In this document: piece after piece, positions 15,182-23,249 of the stretch
Position numbering within the stretch: position 1 is the first letter of the stretch
Layout: every line of letters starts with the position of its first letter
Assembly (NCBI RefSeq): GCF_030682935.1
Contig: NZ_JAUXNA010000070.1
Span: 1-35,627, forward strand
Length of the DNA stretch: 35,627 nucleotides
Reading direction: 5' to 3'
Source: Polaromonas sp.
GTDB taxonomy: Bacteria; Pseudomonadota; Gammaproteobacteria; Burkholderiales; Burkholderiaceae_C
Position numbers and translations under genes: made by a program
Notes under the pieces: model-generated
Told to the model about the DNA's origin: nothing
Seen by the model: only the letters and a program-made list of their open reading frames with translations
Database searches by the model: none

Positions 15182-15991
15182 ATGGAAAAAACAAAAGGAA
15201 GACTGCAGGGCAAGGTCGCCATCGTCACCGGCGCGGGCTGCGTCGGCCCCGGCTGGGGCAACGGCCGCGCGATCGCCGCGCGCTTTGCCGAAGAAGGCGC
15301 ACGGATCTTCGCGGTCGACAAGGACATGAAGGCGATGGACGAGACGCTGGCGCTGGTTCGCGAAGCCGGTGGCGACATCACGCCTTACGCCTGCGACGTC
15401 ACCGACAGCAAGGCGATCGCTGCGCTGGTTGCCGCCTGCCTCGCAACCTATGGCGGGGTCGACATCCTCGTCAACAACGTCGGCGGCCCCGCTCCCGGCG
15501 GGCCGGTGCAGCTGAGCGAAGAAGACTGGGGCAAGCAACTCGACATCAACCTCACCAGCGTCTTCCTCATGTGCAAGCACGTGATGCCGCTGATGGAAAC
15601 AAAAGGCGCGGGGGCGATCGTCAACATCGCCTCCACCTCTGGCATCCGGTGGACCGGCGCTGCCGCCGTCGGCTACGCAACCGCCAAGGCCGGAGTGATC
15701 CAGTTCGGCCGAGTGGTCGGGGTCGAGTATGCGAAGAAAGGCATCCGCGTCAACTCGGTTCTGCCAGGGCAATTGCACACGCCGCTGGTGGACGCGGTGC
15801 TGGCCAAGGACCAGAGCGGCGGCGACATCGAGACGCTGCTCGCGCGCCGACAGGCGCGCATCCCGATGCCTTTCATGGGCGACGGCCGCGACACCGCCAA
15901 TGCGGCGCTGTTCCTGGCATCGGACGAAGCGCGCTGGGTCACCGGCACCGAAATCATCGTCGACGGCGGCATGAGCGCCCGCTGCGACTGA
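15182..15991 (+). CDS. SDR-family NAD(P)-dependent oxidoreductase (second of a tandem pair)
   Basis: The 269-residue SDR has cofactor loop VTGAGCVGPGWGNGRA, INNVG-like VNNVGGPAPGG, catalytic Ser in NIASTSG, Tyr-Lys in YATAK and a terminal IIVDGGMSARCD. It starts 8 bases after the first SDR and shares its unusual GWGNG loop, which points to a local duplication followed by divergence. It probably acts on a consecutive intermediate of the same pathway. The start ATG follows AGGAACAAGC. Confidence 0.9.
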   Translation: MEKTKGRLQGKVAIVTGAGCVGPGWGNGRAIAARFAEEGARIFAVDKDMKAMDETLALVREAGGDITPYACDVTDSKAIAALVAACLATYGGVDILVNNVGGPAPGGPVQLSEEDWGKQLDINLTSVFLMCKHVMPLMETKGAGAIVNIASTSGIRWTGAAAVGYATAKAGVIQFGRVVGVEYAKKGIRVNSVLPGQLHTPLVDAVLAKDQSGGDIETLLARRQARIPMPFMGDGRDTANAALFLASDEARWVTGTEIIVDGGMSARCD

Positions 15992-16020
15992 CACCCTCCC
16001 CCTCACGTTCAAACAAGATC

Positions 16021-16533
16021 ATGGCAAGACTTTCCTACCCGGACCCGAACAATCCCGCGATCGCCCCGGTGGTCGAGCGCATCAAGGCCGAGCGCGGCAA
16101 GGTGCTCAATCTCTACGGCATGCTGCTGCACAGCCCGCCGGTGGCCGAGGGCTGGCTGGCCTTCCTCACCGCGATCCGCCAGAAATGCCAGCTGTCCGGC
16201 CGCATCCGCGAGCTGGCGATCATGCGCATCGCCGTCATCAACGGCGCCGACTACGAATTCCGCGCCCACACCCCTTTCGCCCTGGCCGAGGGTTTCACCC
16301 AGGCGCAGATCGACGCGCTGCGCGAAGGTCGCGCCGAGGGCTTCGACGAGGTCGAGCGCAGCGTGCTGGCCTACACCGATTCGATGACCAAGGAGGTCCA
16401 TGTGCCGGACGCCGTGTTCAAGGACGTCAGGGCACACTTCGACGAACGCGAGATGGTCGAACTGACGGCGACCATCGGTGCCTACAACCTGGTTTCGCGC
16501 TTCCTGGAGGCGCTGCAGGTTGATCACGAATAG
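16021..16533 (+). CDS. Carboxymuconolactone decarboxylase-family protein
   Basis: This 170-residue all-helical protein has the CMD/AhpD-fold core: SGRIRELAIMRIAVINGADYEFRAH, with the NxxYExxxH pattern rather than the CxxC of AhpD peroxidases, and GYxxxxxR-like features near the end (TIGAYNLVSRFLEAL). Lack of the cysteine pair argues against peroxidase activity. In this context it may be a decarboxylase or isomerase acting with the two SDRs. The ATG sits 29 bases after the second SDR with only a weak ribosome site. The family is well supported; the reaction is unknown. Confidence 0.82.
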   Translation: MARLSYPDPNNPAIAPVVERIKAERGKVLNLYGMLLHSPPVAEGWLAFLTAIRQKCQLSGRIRELAIMRIAVINGADYEFRAHTPFALAEGFTQAQIDALREGRAEGFDEVERSVLAYTDSMTKEVHVPDAVFKDVRAHFDEREMVELTATIGAYNLVSRFLEALQVDHE

Positions 16534-16574
16534 ACCCCGCAATGGGGCGGCTTTCAACAAGTAAGGAGACAGGT

Positions 16575-17546
16575 ATGCAGATCAAGAAGCGCTCGTTCTT
16601 TCTCGCGGCGGCAGCCGCCGGCATGCTGGCCTTGGCATCGATGCCGGCGCGGGCTGCGGACCCCTTCCCCACCAAGCCGATCCAGCTGGTGATTCCGTTC
16701 GCCCCCGGCGACACCGACAACATGCTGCGTCCCTTCGTCGAGAAGATGGGCGAGTTCATGGGCCAGCCGGTGGTCCTGAACTACAAGCCGGGCGCCGGCG
16801 GCGGCGTGGGCGCCGGCTTCGTCGCCGCCAGCAAGGCCGACGGCTACACGCTGGTGGGCACCTCGCCCGGCTCCATCGTGGTGGTCCCGCTGGCCAACAA
16901 GGACGTCAAGTACACGCCGGAATCCTTCACGCCGATCGCGTCGCTGGCCGAGGGCGGACTGATGCTGGTGGTCAATTCCAGCTCGCCCTGGAAGAACATG
17001 AAGGAGCTGGTCGAGCATTCGAAAAAGAACCCGGGCGCGATCACCTTCAGCAGCTCGGGTGCGATGGGCATTACCCACCTGCTGGCCGAGATCTTCGCCA
17101 AGGAAGCCGACGTCAAGTGGCGGCACATTCCCTACCAGGGCAGCGGGCCCGCCATCACGGCGCTGCTGGGCGGTCACGTGTCGATGGCGGCCACGGCGAT
17201 CGCGCCGGCGCAGGCACACATGAAGGCCGGCACGCTGCGGCCGATGGCCGTCTTCGGCGACACCCGGCTGAAGGCCTTCCCCGACGTGCCGACGCTCAAG
17301 GAGCTGGGCTACAACGTCGGCAGCCCCACGCTGTACGGCATCTCCGCGCCCACGGGCACACCGCGGGAAGTGGTCGACGCGCTCTATAACGCGGCGAAAA
17401 AGGTCAATGAGAAGTACGGCGACGCCATCGCCGCCAGCCTCGCAGTGCTGGGCGCCGAGCCCCGGCTGCTGGGCCCGGACGAGTACGCCGCCTACCTGAA
17501 GAACCAGAACCAGCTGTTCACGGCGGGCATCAAGGCGATCAACTAA
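16575..17546 (+). CDS. Bug-family tripartite tricarboxylate transporter substrate-binding protein
   Basis: The 323-residue periplasmic binding protein has a signal peptide (MQIKKRSFFLAAAAAGMLAL to ARAAD) and the Bug hallmarks FPTKPIQLVIPFAPGDTDNMLR, NYKPGAGGGVGAGFVA, a central ITHLLAEIFAKEA and a late FPDVPTLKELG. It would capture a carboxylate or related solute. The ATG at 16575 follows AAGGAGACAGGT; a longer frame starts 11 codons upstream without merit. TctA/TctB membrane partners are absent here, as is common for orphan Bug receptors. It is the last gene of the LysR-divergent operon and suggests that the pathway substrate is imported. Confidence 0.92.
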   Translation: MQIKKRSFFLAAAAAGMLALASMPARAADPFPTKPIQLVIPFAPGDTDNMLRPFVEKMGEFMGQPVVLNYKPGAGGGVGAGFVAASKADGYTLVGTSPGSIVVVPLANKDVKYTPESFTPIASLAEGGLMLVVNSSSPWKNMKELVEHSKKNPGAITFSSSGAMGITHLLAEIFAKEADVKWRHIPYQGSGPAITALLGGHVSMAATAIAPAQAHMKAGTLRPMAVFGDTRLKAFPDVPTLKELGYNVGSPTLYGISAPTGTPREVVDALYNAAKKVNEKYGDAIAASLAVLGAEPRLLGPDEYAAYLKNQNQLFTAGIKAIN

Positions 17547-17554
17547 GCTCTGAC

Positions 17555-17575
17555 CTCCCAGCCTTAAGCTGGGAG
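17555..17575 (+). terminator. Stem-loop after the Bug receptor gene
   Basis: Eight-base arms CTCCCAGC (17555-17562) and GCTGGGAG (17568-17575) with a 5-base loop start 9 bases after the stop codon. There is no clear U-tract, so it may end the operon inefficiently or protect its mRNA. Confidence 0.55.
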
Positions 17576-17666
17576 CAGTGAACCTATTTTCCTCAGTTAC
17601 CCTCAGGCAAAATCCCGCAAACGTAGGCCCCATGCGGGTTAGCGGGTAATTTGAGGAGACACCAAA

Positions 17667-17940
17667 TGGTGTGAAGCGGATTTTGCACAAAGCCAGACCA
17701 GTCAAGCCTGTCAAGAGGCGATCAAACGATCTGCGCAAGCGGCTGATGAGACGTTGCGCGTGCAGACACCCGGAGGGGTCTTCGAGATGCAATGGAACAT
17801 GCAGGGAAAATCCACCGGGCCAGCTGGCCTTCTTTGCCGAGTTCTTGCAGGCCAGTGGCTTGTTTGAGAACTGGCTGCAAAGCTGCCCGTTGCGCTACAC
17901 CAGCCCCAACGCACCCAAGCTGATTGGATGGTTTTTTTGA
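17667..17940 (+). pseudogene. Transposase, N-terminal fragment (right copy, frameshifted)
   Basis: This copy retains more of the 5' end: one frame reads WCEADFAQSQTSQAC through ETLRVQTPGGVFEMQWNMQ to GKSTG. After an apparent one-base insertion near 17818-17821 the next frame continues with GQLAFFAEFLQASGLFENW, SCPLRYTSPNAPKL and then stops at 17940. The SCPLRYTSPNAPKL part is identical at the DNA level to the left copy over 51 bases. It is truncated, frameshifted and non-functional. It ends 23 bases before the 3' end of queF, marking the right edge of the bounded block. Confidence 0.7.
17872..17922. repeat. 51-bp perfect direct repeat (partner 12991-13041)
   Basis: These 51 bases are identical to 12991-13041, in the same orientation, and lie within the two transposase fragments. 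They bound about 4.8 kb that carries the LysR, two SDR, CMD-family and Bug genes. Such a repeat could support deletion of the block by homologous recombination. Confidence 0.85.
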
Positions 17941-17963
17941 AGTCCAGTCCAGCCGCCTTCGAT

Positions 17964-18809
17964 TTACTGGCGCGCCATGCGGATATTGCCCGGCAAGCCC
18001 TGCGGGTGGCTGGTGCGAAACGGATTGATGTCCAACCCGCCACGCCGCGTGTAGCGCGCATACACCGACAGCTTGGCCGGCTTGCAGCGCGTCCACAGGT
18101 CCATGAAGATGCGCTCCACGCATTGCTCATGAAACTCGTTGTGGTTGCGAAAGCTCACCAGGTATTGCAGCAGTCCGGCCTGCTCGATCTGCGGGCCGCT
18201 GTAGCTGATCCGCACGCTGCCCCAGTCGGGCTGGCCGGTGACCAGGCAATTGCTTTTGAGCAGGTTGCTGGTCAGCACCTCGCTCACGGGTTGCTCGTCG
18301 AACGCGGCGCTCAGCAAATCGGGCGCCGGGGTGTAGCGGGTGCATTCCACGTCGAGGCGGTCCAGACTCAAGCCATCCAGCTCATGCACCGGCTCGCGGT
18401 CAAACAGTTCGGGCAGCAGCAGTTTGACGCCGACGATGGACGGCTGCGGCGCGCCGCGCCAGGCGGCCTCGCTGATGTCGGCCCGAAGCCGCGCCTGCAC
18501 CTCGGCCGCGTCCGCAAAACGCGTGTTGTTGAAACTGTTCAGGTAGAGCTTGAAGGACTTGCTCTCGACGATGTTGGGCGTTTCGCAGGGCACGGTGAAG
18601 TGCGCCAGCGCCACTTGCGGCTTGCCGCGCAGGTTGAGCCAGCTCAGCTCGAACGCGGTCCACAGGTCAGCCCCCAGAAAAGGCGGCATGCCGGCAATGC
18701 CGAGCTCCAGCCGCTTGCCCGCGCGCGGAATCGGAAAGAGCAGCGAGGCGTCGTACTGATCGACATAGGCCGATGTTTTTCCCAGTTGGGAATGTTCAGG
18801 AATATTCAT
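17964..18809 (-). CDS. queF: NADPH-dependent 7-cyano-7-deazaguanine reductase
   Basis: This 281-residue enzyme reduces preQ0 to preQ1 in queuosine synthesis and is the long, two-domain QueF type. The NADPH/QueF motif ESKSFKLYL (82-90) is in the first half. The catalytic Cys188 in [12 protein letters not shown] with Asp195 is in the second half, and the FRNHNEFHE segment follows. The sequence is full length up to GNIRMARQ, so the transposase fragment ending 23 bases downstream did not damage it. The ATG lies 25 bases downstream of the alpha/beta hydrolase gene on the same strand, so the two may be co-transcribed. Confidence 0.95.
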   Translation of the reverse strand: MNIPEHSQLGKTSAYVDQYDASLLFPIPRAGKRLELGIAGMPPFLGADLWTAFELSWLNLRGKPQVALAHFTVPCETPNIVESKSFKLYLNSFNNTRFADAAEVQARLRADISEAAWRGAPQPSIVGVKLLLPELFDREPVHELDGLSLDRLDVECTRYTPAPDLLSAAFDEQPVSEVLTSNLLKSNCLVTGQPDWGSVRISYSGPQIEQAGLLQYLVSFRNHNEFHEQCVERIFMDLWTRCKPAKLSVYARYTRRGGLDINPFRTSHPQGLPGNIRMARQ

Positions 18810-18834
18810 TTTTCAGGTCTTCTTCAGGATGTAT

Positions 18835-19743
18835 TCAGCGCGCTCTTGCGGCGTCGAAGTGCGGAATCAGCAATTCGAGCAAGCGCTCGACCACGCCGGG
18901 CGGCAAATCATGGCCCATGCCTTCGATGGCGGCCAGCCGGGCGCCTGGAATGCGGCGCGCGGTGTCTTCACCGCAGGCAAACGGCACCAGCGGATCGGCC
19001 TTGCCATGCACCACCAGCGTAGGCACGGCCACGCCGGCCAGCGCGCCAGCGCGCGTGCTGTCGGCCACAATGGCGACCATCTGGCGAACAATGCCCTGCG
19101 GGTGAAAGCTGCGTTCGGTGGCGGCGGTGACGCGTTCGCGCAGCACCGCGTCGTTCATGGGGAAACCGGGGCTGCCGATGGCCCTGAACAGCCCGAGCGT
19201 GTGTTCGACGGCGGCCTGCAGGCTTTTGTCTGCGGGGCGGCTGAGCAGCACGCGCGTGACTTCTGGCCTGGCCGCGGGCAGCCCGCGCGCACCGCTGGAA
19301 CTCATGATGCTGGCCAGGCTGAGCACACGCGCTGGCGCCAGCAAAGCCAGGCGCTGTGCAATCATGCCGCCCATGCTCACGCCCACAATGTGCGCCTTGT
19401 CAATCTGCAGCGCATCGAGCACGCCCAGCGCATCGGCCGCCATCTGCTGCAGGCTGTAAGGCGCTTGGATGCGGCAGCCGAGCCGGTGCTTCAAGCCCAC
19501 CCACAGCAAGTTGGGCGCGCCCAGCGGGTCAAAGTGCTGGCTCAAGCCCACATCGCGGTTGTCAAAGCGCACGACCCGAAAGCCTGCATCGACCAGCGAG
19601 CGCACCATCTCGGGCGGCCAGGCAATCAGCTGCATGCCCAGGCCCATGATGAGCAGCACCACCGGCCTGGCCGTGCCATCGGCATTCATGCCCGGGCCGC
19701 TGTCCTCGACCTCGATGTCAATCTTGTTTGCTCTTATTTTCAT
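18835..19743 (-). CDS. Alpha/beta-fold hydrolase
   Basis: The 302-residue protein has an alpha/beta-hydrolase layout: oxyanion region LIMGLGMQL, FDNRDVGLS, nucleophile elbow GVSMGG (Ser123), acid in VHGKADPLVPF (about Asp248) and His278 in GMGHDLPP. It resembles esterases and 3-oxoadipate-enol-lactonase-like enzymes, but no pathway genes flank it, so the substrate is unknown. The ATG at 19743 lies in an AT-rich stretch with AGCTATGAAAA, similar to part of the dispersed repeat seen elsewhere in the window. It is upstream of queF on the same strand. Confidence 0.88.
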   Translation of the reverse strand: MKIRANKIDIEVEDSGPGMNADGTARPVVLLIMGLGMQLIAWPPEMVRSLVDAGFRVVRFDNRDVGLSQHFDPLGAPNLLWVGLKHRLGCRIQAPYSLQQMAADALGVLDALQIDKAHIVGVSMGGMIAQRLALLAPARVLSLASIMSSSGARGLPAARPEVTRVLLSRPADKSLQAAVEHTLGLFRAIGSPGFPMNDAVLRERVTAATERSFHPQGIVRQMVAIVADSTRAGALAGVAVPTLVVHGKADPLVPFACGEDTARRIPGARLAAIEGMGHDLPPGVVERLLELLIPHFDAARAR

Positions 19744-19849
19744 AGCTTATTATTCCCGCAGCATATGGACTTGAAGGCTGTTTTGCATATAAACTTGGTT
19801 ACGTTCCAGCGACGCCAGCCTGCCGACAGGGGTTTGCCCCGCGAAGACG

Positions 19850-20626
19850 TCAGTCACCCTGCCTGCGCCTGAACACGAGGCGGTCCACCCCGGAAACACT
19901 GGGCTCGAAGCGGTAACCTTCGGCGTCAAAGCCTTCCAGTTTTTTAACGCTGCCCAGCTGGTGTTCAACGGCGTAGCGCACCATCAGGCCGCGTGCGCGC
20001 TTGGCCATGAAGCTGATGATTTTGTACTTGTCGCCCCTGAACTCTTCAAACACGCAGGTCACCACGCGGGCCTTCAGCGCCTTGCGGTCCACCGCCTTGA
20101 AATACTCTTCGCTGGCCAGATTCACGATGACGGGGGAGCTATCAGCCGCAGCGCGTTCATTGAGGTAGTCGGCAATTTGCGTGCCCCAGAACTGGTAGAG
20201 ATTCTTGCCGTGGCCGGTGACCAGCGCGGTGCCCATTTCCAGGCGGTAGGGCTGCATCCAGTCGAGCGGGCGCAGCACGCCGTACAGCCCGCTCAAAATA
20301 CACACATGCTCTTGCGCCCAGCCGAGCTGCGCCTCGCTCAGGGTTTTGGCGTTCAGCCCCTCGTAGACATCGCCATTGAAGGCCAGCACAGCCTGCTTGG
20401 CGTTTTTGGCGGTGAATTTGGGCGACCAGGCCTCGTAGCGCGCCACGTTCAGGCCCGACAGCGCATCGGAGAGTTTCATTAGCGAGCTGATTTCTTGTGG
20501 CGACCTGGTTTTGAGCACCTCAATCAGCTCCGCCGACTGGCGCTTGAACAGCGGCTGGGTGTGCGTTGCAAGGTGCGGCGGGGTGTCGTAGTCCAGCGCT
20601 TTGGCGGGCGAGAGTAAAAACAGCAT
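19850..20626 (-). CDS. yaaA: Peroxide stress protein YaaA (DUF328/UPF0246)
   Basis: The 258-residue protein opens with MLFLLSPAKALDYDTPP and contains YEGLNAKTLSEAQLGWAQEH, LSGLYGVLRPLDWMQPYRLEMG and FEEFRGDKYKIISFMAKRARG, all typical of YaaA. In Escherichia coli the protein lowers free iron and limits oxidative DNA damage under peroxide stress. It follows the DUF3501 gene by 96 bases on the same strand, placing it at the end of a rubrerythrin/Fe-S/DUF3501 set, which fits a peroxide theme. A 7-bp-arm hairpin at 20644-20661 sits just upstream of its start. Confidence 0.93.
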   Translation of the reverse strand: MLFLLSPAKALDYDTPPHLATHTQPLFKRQSAELIEVLKTRSPQEISSLMKLSDALSGLNVARYEAWSPKFTAKNAKQAVLAFNGDVYEGLNAKTLSEAQLGWAQEHVCILSGLYGVLRPLDWMQPYRLEMGTALVTGHGKNLYQFWGTQIADYLNERAAADSSPVIVNLASEEYFKAVDRKALKARVVTCVFEEFRGDKYKIISFMAKRARGLMVRYAVEHQLGSVKKLEGFDAEGYRFEPSVSGVDRLVFRRRQGD

Positions 20627-20643
20627 GGCTTTGAGTTCTTGAG

Positions 20644-20661
20644 GTCAGGCAAAAGCCTGAC
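20644..20661. terminator. Short hairpin between DUF3501 and yaaA
   Basis: Arms GTCAGGC and GCCTGAC flank an AAAA loop (perfect 7-bp stem), 17 bases upstream of the yaaA start codon on the minus strand. Without a U-tract in the direction of yaaA, it could be an attenuator or an mRNA processing element rather than a full terminator. Confidence 0.45.
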
Positions 20662-20722
20662 TTTACGACAGCTGCGGCACGAGCGGCGCGCCACCGCCGC
20701 CAAACACGGTAAAAAGCCCGCC

Positions 20723-21313
20723 TCAGCGCAAATCGCCGGCCAATGACGCCAGCGTTTCCGCCGGGATCGTGGTGTGCGCAGGGTAATTCGTGTGGTCACA
20801 GCCCAGCTTGACGCTGGCGCCGGCCTTCACGGCGGCGCACATGGCCGGGTCCAGTTCAAAGCGCACAAAATGCACGGCCGAGGTTTTCTCGTCGTTCTCA
20901 CGGTCCATGTCTTCGTCGGCAATCGCATAGACGCGGGCGTGGCCCTCGACCTCGACGAACAGGTGGTCTTCCACACCGATCAGGCGGGCCAGCTCGCGCT
21001 TGCGCTCGTTGACGTCGGGGTACTCCAGCATCATGGTCGCCTTCCAGTTGCTGCCGTCGGGCACCAGCGGCGCATAGGCCTCGATCTCCTGCTCGATACC
21101 GTCCTCTTCAAAGATTTTTTCAATGCGCAGCATTTCCTGGATCTGGTAGCGAACGGTGGTTTCGCTTTCGAACTGCAGGTTGATGTATTCGCCCAGCCGG
21201 ACGCTGCGCAGCTTGCGGTGCGCCATGATCGCGGGCTTGTGGGCCTTGCGGTATTTGCTGTAGGCCTCCAGCGTCATGAGGGAGTCGCGGGTGATTTTTG
21301 CGGTGGTGTTCAT
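20723..21313 (-). CDS. DUF3501 family protein
   Basis: This 196-residue soluble protein matches DUF3501: MTLEAYSKYRKAHKPAIMAHRKLRSVRLGE at the start, IQEMLRIEKIFEEDGIEQEIEAYAPLVPDG in the middle and LGCDHTNYPAHTTI near the end. The function is not established. Its stable neighbours in many proteobacteria are rubrerythrin and an Fe-S oxidoreductase, as here, so a role in peroxide reduction or its electron supply is inferred. The start is 19 bases downstream of the Fe-S protein stop, consistent with one operon. Confidence 0.85.
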   Translation of the reverse strand: MNTTAKITRDSLMTLEAYSKYRKAHKPAIMAHRKLRSVRLGEYINLQFESETTVRYQIQEMLRIEKIFEEDGIEQEIEAYAPLVPDGSNWKATMMLEYPDVNERKRELARLIGVEDHLFVEVEGHARVYAIADEDMDRENDEKTSAVHFVRFELDPAMCAAVKAGASVKLGCDHTNYPAHTTIPAETLASLAGDLR

Positions 21314-21332
21314 GAATGCATCCAGCTCTGGT

Positions 21333-22682
21333 TTATTTCAGGCCATAGGCCATGCGTATCAGCGTCAGCGGGTGTTTTTGCGGCGGCGCGCCCAGCTGGT
21401 TGACATCAAAGCCCTGCGCAATGTGGTGGCCGCCGAGCGGGCAGTCGCTGCTGATGACATCGGGCAGGCCGCCGTCCTTGTGGCTGGCCATGGCCTTGAA
21501 CAGCGGCTTGCCGATTTTCAGGGCCTGCTGGTGGTAAGGCACTTTGACGCCAAACGTGCCGGCGTGGCCCGAGCAGCGCTCGTGCGTCTGCACGCTGGTG
21601 CCGGGCACCATCCTGAGCATTTCCTCGGTTTTCTTGCCGATGTTCTGGACCCGGCCGTGGCAGGGAATCTGGTAGCTGACCTTGCCCAGCGGCACGCTGA
21701 ATTCGGTCTTGAGCAGGCCGTCGCGCTTGCGCGCCATCAGGTATTCAAACGGGTCCCACATGTGCGCCTTGACCAGTTGCACGTCGGCGTCATCGGGGTA
21801 CATCAGCGGGATTTCCTGCTTGAACATCAGCGTGCAACTCGGCACCGCGCTCAAAATCGCAAAGCCGTCCCTCGCGTATTTGGCCAGCACCGGGATGTTG
21901 GCTTCCTTGCTGGTATTCACAGAATCCAGGTCGCCGAGTTCCAGCTTGGGCATGCCGCAGCACTTTTCCTTTTCAACCAGCACGTAAGGCACTGCGTTGT
22001 GGTCAAGCACCTTGAGCAGGTCGTGGCCAATGCCGGGTTCGTTGTAGTTGATGTAGCAGGTGGAATAAATAACGACCTTGCCGGGCGTTCTTTCGCCGTC
22101 CTTGACCGGGTGCGGGGGCGACTCCGGCGCGCTGGCGCGAAATTTATGGGTTGCCAGCTCGGGCAGCCAGGCGTCTTTGTCCACGCCCAGCACTTTTTCC
22201 ATCAGGGCGCGCACCGGTTGGGTCTTGTTGACCGCATTGGCCACCTGCACCACGATCGGAATGCCGGCAAACTGGCCATGCACGTCGGTCGAGGCCAGCA
22301 AGCGCTCGGCCAGGCCGACATCGCCTTTTTTGAACTTGATGGCCTTGGCGCGCAGCATGGTGTGCGGGAAGTCCAGATTGAACGCGTGCGGCGGCACATA
22401 AGGACACTTGGTCATGTAGCAGAGGTCGCACAGGTAGCACTGGTCCACCACTTTGCGGTAGTCCTGCCTGGCCACGCCTTCGACTTCGCCGGATTTGCTT
22501 TCATCGACCAAATCAAACAGCGTAGGGAAGGCGCCGCACAAACTCACGCAGCGGCGGCAGCCATGGCAAATGTCAAAGATGCGCGCCATCTCATGAACGC
22601 AGGCTTCCTCGTTGTAGTAGTCCGGATTTTTCCAGTCAATCGCATGACGGGTTGGCGCCTGGAGATTGCCTTCTGTGGCCAT
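21333..22682 (-). CDS. Fe-S-cluster oxidoreductase (GlpC/heterodisulfide-reductase-like)
   Basis: The protein has 449 residues from the ATG at 22682; the frame runs on upstream through the rubrerythrin region, but there it is out of frame with a real gene. Two 4Fe-4S motifs stand near the N-terminus: CHGCRRCVSLC (Cys39, 42, 45, 49) and CYLCDLCYMTKCP (Cys82, 85, 88, 93). Two CCG-domain-like cysteine clusters follow: CYINYNEPGIG with EKEKCCGMPKLELG, and CHGRVQNIG with HERCSGHAGTFG and SDCPLGGHH. It likely passes electrons to the rubrerythrin encoded upstream. The same three-gene order (rubrerythrin, this protein, DUF3501) recurs in many proteobacteria, as I recall it. Confidence 0.88.
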   Translation of the reverse strand: MATEGNLQAPTRHAIDWKNPDYYNEEACVHEMARIFDICHGCRRCVSLCGAFPTLFDLVDESKSGEVEGVARQDYRKVVDQCYLCDLCYMTKCPYVPPHAFNLDFPHTMLRAKAIKFKKGDVGLAERLLASTDVHGQFAGIPIVVQVANAVNKTQPVRALMEKVLGVDKDAWLPELATHKFRASAPESPPHPVKDGERTPGKVVIYSTCYINYNEPGIGHDLLKVLDHNAVPYVLVEKEKCCGMPKLELGDLDSVNTSKEANIPVLAKYARDGFAILSAVPSCTLMFKQEIPLMYPDDADVQLVKAHMWDPFEYLMARKRDGLLKTEFSVPLGKVSYQIPCHGRVQNIGKKTEEMLRMVPGTSVQTHERCSGHAGTFGVKVPYHQQALKIGKPLFKAMASHKDGGLPDVISSDCPLGGHHIAQGFDVNQLGAPPQKHPLTLIRMAYGLK

Positions 22683-22704
22683 GGTGTGCCTTTTTATAAA
22701 AGTG

Positions 22705-22754
22705 GGAAGGGTCTGCACTGGGCGCTGCAAAGAGCGCCCAGCACGCACCCTTCC
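22705..22754 (-). terminator. Nested hairpin directly after the rubrerythrin stop codon
   Basis: An inner perfect 9-bp stem, CTGGGCGCT/AGCGCCCAG (22718-22726 with 22733-22741), is enclosed by an outer perfect 8-bp stem, GGAAGGGT/ACCCTTCC (22705-22712 with 22747-22754). On the minus strand it begins one base after the rubrerythrin stop and is followed by a short T-rich stretch before the Fe-S gene. It is probably a partial terminator or 3' stabiliser that keeps rubrerythrin mRNA more abundant than the downstream genes. Confidence 0.72.
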
Positions 22755-22755
22755 G

Positions 22756-23178
22756 TTAATCCGCCAGTTCAGCCAGCGCCTTGGTGTAGCGGTTCGCATG
22801 CGAACGCTCGGCCTTGGCCAGGGTTTCAAACCAGTCGGCCACTTCGTCGTGACCTTCGTCGCGGGCGGTTTTGGCCATGCCCGGGTACATGTCGGTGTAC
22901 TCGTGGGTCTCGCCCGCCACGGCAGAGGCGAGGTTGTCGCGGGTGGCCCCGAAAGGCATGCCGGTGGCCGGATCGCCGCACTGCTCGAGCCACTCCAGGT
23001 GGCCGTGGGCATGGCCGGTTTCACCTTCCGCGGTGGAGCGGAACAGCGCCGCCACATCCGGCTGCCCTTCCACGTCAGCCTTGTTCGCGAAATACAAATA
23101 ACGGCGATTGGCCTGTGATTCGCCGGCAAATGCGGCTTTCAGGTTGTCTTCCGTCCTGGAGCCTTTAAGAGCAGCCAT
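22756..23178 (-). CDS. Rubrerythrin family protein (diiron domain only)
   Basis: The protein has 140 residues from the ATG at 23178, preceded on its strand by AAAGGAGAT. Metal-binding carboxylates and histidines are visible in a four-helix ferritin-like pattern: Glu20 (AGESQANRRY), Glu53 and His56 (ExxH), Glu90 and Glu93 (GETHEY), and Glu124 with His127 (AERSHA). The C-terminal rubredoxin domain of classic rubrerythrin is missing, so it must receive electrons from a separate donor, plausibly the Fe-S oxidoreductase encoded next. It reduces hydrogen peroxide in the cytoplasm. It is the first gene of a likely operon with the Fe-S protein, DUF3501 and perhaps YaaA. Confidence 0.92.
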   Translation of the reverse strand: MAALKGSRTEDNLKAAFAGESQANRRYLYFANKADVEGQPDVAALFRSTAEGETGHAHGHLEWLEQCGDPATGMPFGATRDNLASAVAGETHEYTDMYPGMAKTARDEGHDEVADWFETLAKAERSHANRYTKALAELAD

Positions 23179-23249
23179 GGAAATCTCCTTTGTGGGTTGA
23201 TGAAATAAGTAGCCAGTGACTTCGGCGCAGAGCAACCAAAGACGCAATT

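Noticed and set aside
21276-23168. 630-codon plus-strand open frame across the Fe-S oxidoreductase and rubrerythrin genes
   Set aside because: It runs antisense over two genes with clear metal-binding motifs and has no recognisable domain.
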